Positions 27,197-35,065 are shown, numbered from the stretch's first letter. The stretch: 42,183 nt of DNA from Betaproteobacteria bacterium (GCA_016192825.1 JACPTK010000005.1:1-42183); one strand, 5' to 3'. A program made the numbers and translations. The notes: generated by a model not told the origin, from the sequence alone.

Positions 27197-28027
27197 TCAC
27201 CACACGAGGCTGGCGAGAAAGCGCAGCGACGCGGCGAGCAGGAACAGCCCGAACGCGACTTCGAGCGCGCGCCGCGAAAGGGCGTGGGCCATTCTCGCGC
27301 CATAGGAAGCGGTGACGCTCGACACCGGCGCCATCAGCGCAAACCCGATCAGCGACACGAAGCCGAACGACAGCGGCGGCAATTGCGCCTGATGCGGCAG
27401 ACCGGCGACAATGTAGCCGAGCGTGCCGGCGAGCGTGATCGGCACCACGATGCCGGCGGAGGTCGCGACCGCCTGATGGATCGGCTTCCCGTAGAGCGTG
27501 AGCACCATGGTGGCGAGCGAGCCGCCGCTGACGCCAGTGAGCGAGGCCATCAGCCCGACCGCGAGGCCGTAGAGGCGCGCCAGCGGATGCTTCGGCAGGT
27601 CGTCCCCCAGCCGCCACGATTGCCGGCCGAACAGGAGCTTGCCGGCGATGATGGTCGCGATGACGATGAAGGCGATCTTGAAGACCGGCGACGGCGCCAC
27701 CGTGGCGATGCCCGAGCCGATGGCGATGCCGACGATCACGCCCGGCGTCCACTGCCACACCACATCCGTGAGCACCGCGCCGGTCGCGCGATGGGTCAGA
27801 TACGAACGGATATTGGTCGGCGCCATGATCGCGAGCGACGTGCCGATACAGAGCTGCATGTGCACGGCGTCCGGCACACCGAGGAGGCGGAACACCTCGT
27901 AGAGAACCGGCACCACCACCACGCCGCCACCGACGCCGAACAGGCCGGCGAGCAATCCGGCCACCACTCCGCCGGCCATGATGGCGGCGGCGAGGAGGAG
28001 CAATTCATCGAGCGGCACACCGAGCAC
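27197..28027 (-). CDS. TauE/SafE-family sulfite/anion exporter
   Basis: The 276-residue membrane protein has about eight membrane segments and the two halves typical of TauE: AGLLAGLFGVGGGVVVVPVL near the N-terminus and GLMASLTGVSGGSLATMVL in the middle. The family exports sulfite, sulfoacetate or other organosulfur anions; the substrate here is unknown. The start is GTG at 28027 without a strong ribosome-binding site. It is oriented opposite to the two flanking HTH genes. Confidence 0.87.
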   Translation of the reverse strand: MLGVPLDELLLLAAAIMAGGVVAGLLAGLFGVGGGVVVVPVLYEVFRLLGVPDAVHMQLCIGTSLAIMAPTNIRSYLTHRATGAVLTDVVWQWTPGVIVGIAIGSGIATVAPSPVFKIAFIVIATIIAGKLLFGRQSWRLGDDLPKHPLARLYGLAVGLMASLTGVSGGSLATMVLTLYGKPIHQAVATSAGIVVPITLAGTLGYIVAGLPHQAQLPPLSFGFVSLIGFALMAPVSSVTASYGARMAHALSRRALEVAFGLFLLAASLRFLASLVW

Positions 28028-28104
28028 GCCGCTACGATAACAGCGTCGCCAGGAACCGCAGCGTCATGAACAAATCACTCTGACCCAGTTGATGTTCCTT
28101 TGAT

Positions 28105-28133
28105 TTGACCTATATACGTCTCAAGCGTATATT
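28105..28133 (+). promoter_or_regulatory. Promoter with embedded operator for the second HTH gene
   Basis: TTGACC (28105-28110), a 17-nt spacer and TATATT (28128-28133) form a near-consensus sigma-70 promoter. The inverted repeat ATATACG (28112-28118) / CGTATAT (28126-28132) lies between the boxes, as expected for an autorepressor operator. Confidence 0.65.
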
Positions 28134-28139
28134 CCTGCG

Positions 28140-28232
28140 GTGCTCACTTTCATCGAGCTGCCGGGAGATATTCGAGAATGGCTAAGCTCTACGGCAAGAA
28201 ACTGGCCGCGTGGGAAAGGAAACGCGACATAA
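28140..28232 (+). pseudogene. Possible toxin N-terminal remnant before the second HTH gene
   Basis: The 30-codon frame starting at GTG 28140 reads VLTFIELPGDIREW before drifting into unrelated sequence. RelE/HigB-type toxins partnered with this antitoxin type often start with similar FIELP-like sequences. The frame overlaps the antitoxin gene, consistent with an internal deletion of a toxin gene. This is inference from a short match. Confidence 0.3.
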
Positions 28233-28567
28233 ATGCGGAAATCCTCCAGTCCATGCGCGACTTGAGGCGCGGCAAGTGGGCGCGGAAAACGGAGTTCATC
28301 CCCCAGCGCGACGGCTCGATGCGCCGAATCATCACCCGGCGCGACGGGACGGTGGAAAAGGACCACGTTATTCCGGCGGCAGATACCTCCGTGCGCGCTG
28401 CTCGCGCCGCGACGGGGCTGTCGCAGGCGCAGTTCGCCAGACTGCTGGGGGTTTCGGTGCGCACGCTCCAGGAATGGGAGCAGGGCCGCAAGTCACCTTC
28501 CGGCGCGGCTGCGACCCTTCTTAGAATCGCCGGCAAACGGCCGGACGTGCTCAAGGAAGTAGCGTAG
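28178..28567 (+). CDS. NadS/HigA-like HTH antitoxin
   Basis: The 129-residue protein has a C-terminal helix-turn-helix TGLSQAQFARLLGVSVRTLQ followed by WEQGRKSPSGAAATLLRIA, the signature of antitoxins of RelE/HigB-type modules. The N-terminal half (KRDINAEILQSMRDLRRGKW, then RRIITRRDGTV) is basic. It is preceded by a strong promoter/operator and only a possible 14-residue toxin remnant, so it appears to be a solitary antitoxin or regulator. Confidence 0.8.
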   Translation: MAKLYGKKLAAWERKRDINAEILQSMRDLRRGKWARKTEFIPQRDGSMRRIITRRDGTVEKDHVIPAADTSVRAARAATGLSQAQFARLLGVSVRTLQEWEQGRKSPSGAAATLLRIAGKRPDVLKEVA

Positions 28568-28570
28568 TTC

Positions 28571-28635
28571 ACTCCCGCTCTCCCGCCCTCCCGCTCTCAC
28601 GGGTTTTGTCGCCCTCACGCCCTCCCGCTCTCCCG
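28571..28635. repeat. Inverted counterpart of the CGGGAGAG array
   Basis: Repeated CTCCCGCTCTCCCGCC units, the reverse complement of the array at 26463-26494. They end ten bases before the duplicated amidohydrolase end. Confidence 0.75.
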
Positions 28636-28645
28636 GCTTCTATCG

Positions 28646-28696
28646 CTGGGCGGCGCCTGCGCCAAGGCCTATGGCTGGTCGCCGAAGAAAGGCTAG
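28646..28696 (+). pseudogene. Remnant of a second amidohydrolase gene (last 16 codons)
   Basis: It reads LGGACAKAYGWSPKKG and stop, compared with MGGACAKAYGWAPRKG and stop at the end of the amidohydrolase gene at 25613-26452. Most differences are at third codon positions, so this is a diverged coding paralogue and not a recent copy. Upstream sequence is the CTCCCG array, not amidohydrolase. Confidence 0.8.
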
Positions 28697-28799
28697 GAAA
28701 TTGAGCCTGGACCTTTTAGCTGGGAGTGCGAAACGAAAGACGCAGCATTGGCGAAAAAGATTAGCCGCTTCCTGCGCTGAATAGACAGCCCGGCGCGCT
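28697..28799. other. Gene-free spacer downstream of the amidohydrolase remnant
   Basis: No promoter, RNA or convincing gene is visible. A short frame reads DAALAKKISRFLR and stop (to about 28,780), but it has no plausible start and is not recognised. Confidence 0.4.
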
Positions 28800-28976
28800 A
28801 CCGGTCATCGGCGACCGGACCCAACTTTATTCTGTGATCCTGGGGTTGGATGATGCTGGGTGCGGTGGTCCTACTTTACCGGACATCCGGCACCGGTCCG
28901 TCGGGGCATGCTTGTCCGGAAGGACCGGTCATCCATAACCGGTGCACACGTCTTGTTAAGCGCACACCGCACCGGT
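28800..28976. repeat. Cluster of five ACCGGT motifs (iteron-like)
   Basis: ACCGGT occurs at 28800, 28892, 28924, 28938 and 28971. Two copies extend to the direct repeat ACCGGTCATC (28800-28809, 28924-28933). Three others extend to GCACCGGT, two direct (28890, 28969) and one inverted (28938-28945). The cluster lies directly upstream of an initiator-like HTH gene, the arrangement of a replication origin or autoregulatory operator. Confidence 0.65.
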
Positions 28977-29009
28977 ATCGTATGACACAAATATTGCAGG
29001 AATGTCTTT

Positions 29010-29489
29010 ATGCTGATCAAGCAACCCGCAAAAACTGCAACGGTGATTCCGCTGCGGCCGTCCCTGGTACTTAAAGCGTCGGAGAGAAAATGGGGACGGG
29101 CCGTGATGAAGCTAGGATTCAACATCCTTCCGTCCCTCATCTTCCGCGCCCAAGCACGGCTCGGCTTGAGCGCGACCCACCTCGCCGTATTGCTCCAGAT
29201 CGCTGACTACTGGTGGGAAAAGGAACGCAATCCTTATCCGGGGACGACCGCCCTCGGCGAGCGCCTCAGCCTCAGCCCACGTCAGGTACGCCGCCATATC
29301 GCCGATCTGGAAAAAGCGGGCCTGGTCCAGAGAATTGAGCGAAGGGCTGCGCATCGCGGCAAACTCACGAACCATTATGACCTGACCGGGCTGGTCGAGA
29401 AGCTCAAGAAGCTTGAGCCTGAATTCCGCGAAGTGCAGGAGGCGCGGAAGAAACTCAGCCGCCGCGGCGGCTTGCTCAGCAAGGCTTAG
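29010..29489 (+). CDS. Replication-initiator-like winged-helix protein
   Basis: The 159-residue protein has a basic N-terminus, then GLSATHLAVLLQIADYWWEK followed by a winged helix: TTALGERLSLSPRQVRRHIA and DLEKAGLVQRIERR, ending with a lysine/arginine-rich helix. The layout resembles the DNA-binding part of plasmid/phage replication initiators and HTH_36 proteins of integrative elements. AGGA lies before the ATG. The ACCGGT cluster upstream and the mobile-type neighbours support an element-borne role; the replication function is inferred. Confidence 0.6.
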   Translation: MLIKQPAKTATVIPLRPSLVLKASERKWGRAVMKLGFNILPSLIFRAQARLGLSATHLAVLLQIADYWWEKERNPYPGTTALGERLSLSPRQVRRHIADLEKAGLVQRIERRAAHRGKLTNHYDLTGLVEKLKKLEPEFREVQEARKKLSRRGGLLSKA

Positions 29490-29499
29490 ACGGAACTGA

Positions 29500-29606
29500 A
29501 ACGGCGTAGCTCAGACGGATAGAGCATCCCGCTTTCGACATACACCGGACTCGCAATTCGATTGTATGGGCGGGGAGGTCGCGGGTTCAAGTCCCAGCCG
29601 CCGTTT
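29500..29606 (+). tRNA. tRNA-like sequence with a 30-nt hairpin insertion in the anticodon arm
   Basis: The acceptor stem AACGGCG (29500-29506) / CGCCGTT (29599-29605) is perfect, T8-A9 is followed by a perfect D stem GCTC/GAGC, and a T-loop TTCAAGT is present with a slightly irregular stem. The anticodon stem CCCGC/GCGGG encloses TTTCGA, then an extra hairpin CATACA (29539-29544) ... TGTATG (29563-29568). Removing these 30 nt leaves a seven-base loop that reads UCG (Arg); an alternative stem register reads UUC (Glu). The extra T-arm base and absent CCA suggest a non-standard or decayed tRNA. It lies 20 nt upstream of the RloC-like gene. Confidence 0.5.
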
Positions 29607-29625
29607 CCTCTCCTAGACACCACCC

Positions 29626-31908
29626 ATGCTGCAAAAGATCATCAGCATCAAGAATATCGGGAGATTCCGCAACTGCGCGGCAGTTGGCGATGTAACTTTT
29701 CGCCGCATTACGCTAATCTTTTCGGAGAACGGGCGCGGCAAGACTACTTTCTGCGCCATCCTTCGCTCCTTATTCACGAACACCCCCGCCTTCATTATGG
29801 GGCGTAGGACTTTGGGGAGCCCTGATCCGCCGGAAGCACAGCTGCTATTCGCCAACAACGGCACCATCAGTTTCCGCAATGAGGCGTGGAGCGCGCCCTA
29901 TCCTGAAATTGCGGTGTTTGACGGCGCATATATCAGCGATAACGTATTCGCCGGAGATTTCGTCGATACGGCGCACCGCCGTAATCTTTACCGCGTGATC
30001 ATCGGGGCGCAAGGCGTCGCGCTGGCGGCGCGCATCACTGAGATCGACGCCCAGGTGAGAGCGAAAAACGACGAAATCCGCAATGGCCGGGCCGGACTTC
30101 AAAGATACATTCCGGCGGGCATGGCTGTGGAGGATTTCATCGCTTTGCCAGAGGACGCGGCAATTGACGAAAGAATTACCGCCAAAGAACAGGAACTTCA
30201 GGCTGCGCAGCGCGCGGCGCAACTCCAGCAGAGGCAGGGTCTGACAGCGATCACGCTGCCCTTGTTCGACCCGCGCTTCACCCAATTACTGGCGAAAACG
30301 CTTCCAGGGATCGCCGCCGACGCCGAGCGGCGCGTAAGGGAGCATATCGCAGCGCATCGCATGCAGGCACGCGGCGAGCCGTGGCTTACGGAAGGGCTTG
30401 GCTACACCACCGATTCCTGCCCGTATTGCGGGCAGGATTTGCGCGCGGTGACACTTATACAGGCGTACAGGGATTTCTTCAACCGTGAGTATCTTGCGCT
30501 GCGCGATGAAGTAACCAGACACAGCAGGGATATTGACGATGTTTTCGGAGATCGCGCCGCGGCGATGATCGAACAGATTGTGCTGCAAAACATCAACGCC
30601 GTAGAATTCTGGCAACACTATTGCCAGATTGCTGCGCCAGTTTTGGCGGAGGCGGGAAGAACCGCAGATATTCTCGGCGGATTACGCCAAACCTGCCAGT
30701 CCCTGCTGCAGAGGAAAGCAGCGAACCCCCTTGAGGCCGTCCCGCCTGATGACGCCTTCACCCAGGCGCTCGGCAACCTCGATCAGTTACGGGCTTCTGT
30801 GGCGGGCTACAACGCCGCCGTAGCTGCCGCCAACGCCCTCATTACGGCCAAGAAACAGCAGGCCGGAGCCGCCGACGTGCGGGCCATTGAACGCACGCTC
30901 GCGGCCCTCAGAGCGAAAAAGGCGCGCTACACGGCAGAAGTCCGCGCGCTGTGCGAAGCGGACGCAACGCGCCAGCGCGAAAAGAGCGCGCTTGAGGAGG
31001 AAAAAGCTCGTGTGCGCGCACAGCTCGATACTCATACGGAGCAGGTTATCGTCCGGTATGGCGAGAGCATTAACTGCTATCTCGAGCGGATCAACGCAGG
31101 CTTTGGCATTACGACGCCCACCCATACCTACCGCGGCGGCCCGCCGAGCACGAGCTATCAAATCGTCATCAATCAGCGCCCTGTGGACCTTGGCGACGCA
31201 ACTACGCCGCTCGACCGCCCGAGCTTTCGCAATACGTTGAGCGCCGGAGACCGCAGCACGCTTGCGCTTGCATTCTTCTTGGCGGAGCTTGAACAGGACT
31301 CGCAGCGTGCGCGCAGGATCGTGGTTTTTGATGACCCGTTCACAAGCCTCGACGCCTTTCGCCGCAATCAGACGGTCCACCAGATTTACAGGTGCGCCGA
31401 TGCCTGCCTGCAAGTCGTGGTGCTGTCGCACGATCCCAATTTCTTGAAGCTTCTGTGGGACCGCATCCCGCCAGCCGACCGTAAGACACTTCAGTTCGCG
31501 CGCGTCGGAGAGGAAAATACCACTGTAGCCGAGTGGGACATCGAAAAGGCTGTGCGGGCGCAATACCGCGCCGACATCGACAGCCTGCAGCGGTATTTTT
31601 CTACGACCGAGGGAAACCCCCGCGACATCATCCAGAAAATCAGGCCAGTCTTGGAAGGTTATTGTTGCAACTTGTACCCAACGCAGTTCCCTGAAGGGGA
31701 CACTCTTGGCGACATCATCGGCAAGATAAGAAACGCACGCGCGGGCCATCCTCTTGCACCGATACTGGATCAACTGGACGAGCTGAACCAATATGCCCGC
31801 AGGAATCATCACGGCGAGAACCCCAACGCGACCATGGAACCCGTTAATGCCGCGGAGCTACAGGGCTACGTGCGCCAGACCCTCAAGCTCGTAGGTTGCC
31901 TTCTGTAA
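29626..31908 (+). CDS. AAA_13-type ATPase resembling RloC/PrrC anticodon nucleases
   Basis: The 760-residue protein has an ABC/SMC-like ATPase split by a coiled-coil region. Walker A is SENGRGKTT (33-41), the signature LSAGDRS (538-544), Walker B VVFDDPFTSLD (D569-D570) and the H-loop VLSHDPNFLK. In the middle, SCPYCGQ (C265/C268) resembles the zinc hook that distinguishes RloC from PrrC. The C-terminal domain contains RNARAGH (R702, H708), matching the HEPN RNase motif Rx4-6H, and YARRNHHGENPN as in AAA_13 proteins. RloC is about 750 residues and cleaves tRNA anticodons after DNA damage or infection. No restriction genes are adjacent. Nuclease activity is inferred. Confidence 0.75.
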   Translation: MLQKIISIKNIGRFRNCAAVGDVTFRRITLIFSENGRGKTTFCAILRSLFTNTPAFIMGRRTLGSPDPPEAQLLFANNGTISFRNEAWSAPYPEIAVFDGAYISDNVFAGDFVDTAHRRNLYRVIIGAQGVALAARITEIDAQVRAKNDEIRNGRAGLQRYIPAGMAVEDFIALPEDAAIDERITAKEQELQAAQRAAQLQQRQGLTAITLPLFDPRFTQLLAKTLPGIAADAERRVREHIAAHRMQARGEPWLTEGLGYTTDSCPYCGQDLRAVTLIQAYRDFFNREYLALRDEVTRHSRDIDDVFGDRAAAMIEQIVLQNINAVEFWQHYCQIAAPVLAEAGRTADILGGLRQTCQSLLQRKAANPLEAVPPDDAFTQALGNLDQLRASVAGYNAAVAAANALITAKKQQAGAADVRAIERTLAALRAKKARYTAEVRALCEADATRQREKSALEEEKARVRAQLDTHTEQVIVRYGESINCYLERINAGFGITTPTHTYRGGPPSTSYQIVINQRPVDLGDATTPLDRPSFRNTLSAGDRSTLALAFFLAELEQDSQRARRIVVFDDPFTSLDAFRRNQTVHQIYRCADACLQVVVLSHDPNFLKLLWDRIPPADRKTLQFARVGEENTTVAEWDIEKAVRAQYRADIDSLQRYFSTTEGNPRDIIQKIRPVLEGYCCNLYPTQFPEGDTLGDIIGKIRNARAGHPLAPILDQLDELNQYARRNHHGENPNATMEPVNAAELQGYVRQTLKLVGCLL

Positions 31909-32157
31909 TAGTGACAGCGAAGAAACGACCTTGAAGCCGCCCCAGCCACTCTTTACTATGGATTAAGGTGGATTAAGGGGCTAGGTTCGATTTTCAGCCA
32001 GCAGCGGCCTTTGCATCCTTGGATCGCAACCACTGGAGCGACGAGGCCCCAATACTCGCGCGCACCAGCCGGGGAGGGTGGTCCACGACGGCTGTCATTC
32101 CGTCCGAAAGTTAGCTTCGAAATAGTAAGCAAGGGTGGTGCGGGGTAGTCTGTCGTT
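31909..32157. other. Gene-free spacer between the AAA_13 gene and the regulator fragment
   Basis: No gene or RNA is recognised. GGATTAAGG occurs twice in direct orientation near 31960-31980. The last 20 bases resemble the sequence upstream of the second regulator copy at about 34265. Confidence 0.5.
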
Positions 32158-32484
32158 ATGGAGTCCCTGATCACCGCCGCCGCACGCGCCCTCGCCGCGG
32201 GCGATGCGCTCGGCGCCCTCAAGCGGGTCGCCCTGCGCGAGGACCCGCCGGCGCTGGCGCTGCGCGGCATCGCGATGGCGCAGCTCGGCGAGTACCCGCG
32301 CGCCCGTGAGCTCCTGCGGCGCGCCGCCCGCGGCTTCGGCGCCCACGAGGAGCTGGCGCGCGCATTGTCAGCGCGCGGGCTCGCCCATTATCCGCGCCGC
32401 GTTGAATCAGAAAAACAAAGCACCCAATACGGCCGGTTATTGAGCGCTTGGAGCCACGTTTCTGGCTGCGCAGTGCGCGTCTAA
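32158..32484 (+). pseudogene. Truncated copy of a regulator gene
   Basis: Codons 1-68 (32158-32363) match the start of the gene at 34286 almost exactly (MESLITAAARALAAGDALG...). Identity stops abruptly after GAGCTGGCGCGCGC and the frame continues through unrelated sequence to a stop overlapping the abiEii gene. It is one half of the 206-bp direct repeat flanking the abiE pair. Confidence 0.85.
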
Positions 32485-33350
32485 GAGGACAAGAGCTTCG
32501 GATACTTCTTCTCGCGTAGCTCTTCGACCGTCCTATCTGTCAGCTTCCACGCGTCGCCCTTGATTCGGACGACGAGCTCCTTCCAGACTCTGCTAAATGC
32601 TTCGATCGCATCATCTGCGCTGAATTGCACGCCTGCTGGCAGGAGCGGATCGATGTCGTCGGTCAGACTGCGGGTGAGCTTTTCCAGCATCCGCTGCTCG
32701 GCTGCGGCGCGCGAGACCGGATGGCCCTCCAGTTCCAGGTAGTGATCAAAGCAGGCGATTACCTTGCGAGTATCGAGACCAAGCTGTTTGAGCCCCTCGT
32801 TGAGATCGAACAAGTCCCTGCCCTGCCGGCGCTGCAGAAGCGCGCGCAGTTTTGTCCCGAAAAGTTCTTCCGGCTCGAACGACACGATATCGGTCCGGGC
32901 CTGATGCCATCCGCTGGAGAGTTCGAACGGATAGGTCTTGAGCCCGAGCAGAGTCCTGTGCTCGCGCGTGTTGATCTCGATCTTGAGATTCAGCTCCGTA
33001 TCGGGCGCCGTTTCGGGGACGACGCGGAAGACGAGATGCGTCGAATGGCCCGCACGATCTCGAGCGCAGTATCCGAGCCATGCCAGTGTCTCACGGACCG
33101 CGTCGATCGTCGGGCCGATGCGCTCGGGGCGGACCTGGACCAGGTCGATGTCTTCGGAGTAGCGCAACGGCTGCCGGAATAGCAGCTTGTTAATTGCAGT
33201 GCCACCCCGAAAGGCAATCCTGCCTTTCAACTTTGACGCGCTGAAGAGATCACAGAGGGCGCGGCAAATGATCAAGTCCTGCTCGACCTGCCTGAGATCC
33301 GGCCAAGGCGCCTTCGTGCTCCATTCCTGAAGGTATGCGCGCGGGATCAA
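32481..33350 (-). CDS. abiEii: AbiEii-type nucleotidyltransferase toxin
   Basis: The 289-residue protein is the toxin of a type IV AbiE abortive-infection toxin-antitoxin system. The nucleotidyltransferase signature FRGGTAINKLLF followed by RYSEDIDLV gives the GGT and DxD metal/NTP motifs, and KLRALLQRRQGRDLFDL is the characteristic third motif. Some AbiEii relatives act on tRNA 3' ends. The start is TTG at 33350, overlapping the AbiEi stop by 4 nt (TTGA), so translation is coupled antitoxin first. Confidence 0.92.
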   Translation of the reverse strand: MIPRAYLQEWSTKAPWPDLRQVEQDLIICRALCDLFSASKLKGRIAFRGGTAINKLLFRQPLRYSEDIDLVQVRPERIGPTIDAVRETLAWLGYCARDRAGHSTHLVFRVVPETAPDTELNLKIEINTREHRTLLGLKTYPFELSSGWHQARTDIVSFEPEELFGTKLRALLQRRQGRDLFDLNEGLKQLGLDTRKVIACFDHYLELEGHPVSRAAAEQRMLEKLTRSLTDDIDPLLPAGVQFSADDAIEAFSRVWKELVVRIKGDAWKLTDRTVEELREKKYPKLLSS

Positions 33351-34165
33351 GCCTCTACCTCGATCCGCTCATTGATGAGGAGCATCCACTTGGGGTTCTT
33401 CTCCTGCGGGGAAGCGAGGGAAGCCACCAATGGCCTGGCCGCGGGATCGAGCGGCTTCAGGGATTTGGCTTCGCGGGCGAATGGTTCCAGCGCCTTTGCC
33501 TGGCGCACGTGCCGGGCAAGCTCGAGTAGATAGCCGAGCCGTCGAACGGACGAGTTCTCGTAGACGTTAGCGAGCCTGGCCAGCTTGCGCGGATCTGCCT
33601 TGCCACCGAGGTCCTTTGCAATCTGCGCCACGCCGTTGACGCCTGCCGCACGATGGAGATAGCGCGCGCAGTCCAGGAGAGTCAGCTCGATGCCCGCAAC
33701 CTTTGCGAAGCCCGCCTCGCTTTTCATCTGCGCGAGCCATTCGGGGCGATTCGCCTCGGCGAAGGCGTGCGGCGCCTGGTATATGAACTGCAAGCGGTGG
33801 CGCCCGATCTCGAAGCCTCGCAACTGCTTCGGAACGACGACCTGGAAAACCATGGCCGCTTGATGGGACGAGCCGTGGAACGCGGCCGCGCGAAGCAACG
33901 AGATCCGATAGTCGATCCCTTGGTGTTTCATCAGTGGATCGATCCAGTGCGCCGGATCGGGCGCGCCGAACGCCCGGTCCTCCGGCCGAAGGATCAGATA
34001 GAAGCCGTGCCGGGGATTGGCTAGGCGGCGTTTCCGGATGAGTCGGCTGATGGCTGCGGCAAAGCTCTGTGGTGCGAGGCCGAGCGCGCGCAGCGCCTCC
34101 TGTCGGGAAAAGTAGGCGCGCCCGCGCGCAAGCTGCTGGTCCAGGTATTGATCGAGCGAGGCCAT
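33347..34165 (-). CDS. abiEi: AbiEi-type antitoxin/transcriptional regulator
   Basis: The 272-residue protein has an N-terminal winged-helix AbiEi_4-type domain (FSRQEALRALGLAPQSFAAA, then ISRLIRKRRLANPRHGFYLI) and a C-terminal antitoxin domain. AbiEi blocks AbiEii toxicity and represses the operon by binding upstream inverted repeats. The start ATG at 34165 is chosen because the N-terminal wHTH begins there; the frame is open much further but crosses the regulator gene on the other strand. Upstream, AT-rich GAATATGATTGGGG could hold the promoter. Confidence 0.9.
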   Translation of the reverse strand: MASLDQYLDQQLARGRAYFSRQEALRALGLAPQSFAAAISRLIRKRRLANPRHGFYLILRPEDRAFGAPDPAHWIDPLMKHQGIDYRISLLRAAAFHGSSHQAAMVFQVVVPKQLRGFEIGRHRLQFIYQAPHAFAEANRPEWLAQMKSEAGFAKVAGIELTLLDCARYLHRAAGVNGVAQIAKDLGGKADPRKLARLANVYENSSVRRLGYLLELARHVRQAKALEPFAREAKSLKPLDPAARPLVASLASPQEKNPKWMLLINERIEVEA

Positions 34166-34285
34166 GCCCCAATCATATTCAAAACATGACAAAAAGGCTA
34201 GAGTTTTGCGTATGCTTGGGGGAGGGGGTTTACTGGCCTGTCCCCAAAAAATGCTGAAGTCGGCGCGGCGGAGTAGCTTCTCGTT

Positions 34286-35065
34286 ATGGAGTCCCTGATC
34301 ACCGCCGCCGCACGCGCCCTCGCCGCCGGCGACGCGCTTGGCGCCCTCAAGCGAGTCGCTCTGCGCAACGACCCGCCGGCTCTGGCCCTGCGCGGCATCG
34401 CCATGGCGCAGCTCGGCGAGTACCCGCGCGCCCGTGAGCTCCTGCGGCGCGCCGCCCGCGGCTTCGGCGCCCACGAGGAGCTGGCGCGCGCCCGCTGCGT
34501 CGTAGCCGAGGCCGAGGTGGCGCTGGTCATGCGCGATCTCGGCGGCTCGCCGCGCGCGCTGGCGGCGGTGGCCGAGTTGACTGCCGCCGAGCTGGCGCTG
34601 CGATCGTTGCGCACTGGCCCGGCGCGGGCGGCGCTCGCCCGCGCACAGGAGGCGGCTGATCGCGCACGCGTGCCGGCGCTCCTCGCCGAGGTGGCGGAGG
34701 CGCGGGCTGCGCTCGATCGTCCCGCCGCCCGGCGCCTTTTCGCCGGCGGCGAGCAGGCGCTGCGGCTCAACGAGGTTGCGGCGCTCCTGGCGTCGGGAGC
34801 GCTGGTCGTCGATGCCTGCCGCCGCGGGCTGCGCGCCGGTGCTGCGTGGTTGCCGCTGGCACGCTGGCCGGTGCTGTTTGCGTTGGCGCGGGCGCTCGCC
34901 GGGGCGTGGCCGGGCGATGTCGATCGGCAGGCCTTGATCGCCTGCGCGTTCCGCGCCCGCCGGCCCGACGAGTCGCATCGAGCGCGCCTGCGGGTCGAGA
35001 TGGGCCGGCTGCGCGCGCTCGTCGCGGCGCTGGCGAGCATCGAGGCTACCGAGAGCAGTAAATAA
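34286..35065 (+). CDS. C-terminally shortened regulator-like protein
   Basis: The 259-residue, alanine/arginine-rich, helical protein begins MESLITAAARALAAGDALGA and contains ALALRGIAMAQLGEYPRARE in TPR-like fashion, then RPVLFALARALAGAWPGDVD and SHRARLRVEMGRLRALVAAL. From memory, full-length relatives of this architecture carry a further C-terminal HTH domain, which is missing here, so the gene may be truncated. The first 206 bp are duplicated at 32158-32363. The function is unknown. Confidence 0.6.
   Translation: MESLITAAARALAAGDALGALKRVALRNDPPALALRGIAMAQLGEYPRARELLRRAARGFGAHEELARARCVVAEAEVALVMRDLGGSPRALAAVAELTAAELALRSLRTGPARAALARAQEAADRARVPALLAEVAEARAALDRPAARRLFAGGEQALRLNEVAALLASGALVVDACRRGLRAGAAWLPLARWPVLFALARALAGAWPGDVDRQALIACAFRARRPDESHRARLRVEMGRLRALVAALASIEATESSK

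Noticed and set aside
29539-29568. Group I intron in the tRNA-like sequence
   Set aside because: The inserted segment is only 30 nt, whereas bacterial tRNA group I introns are at least about 200 nt with a conserved core. None of the core elements are present.
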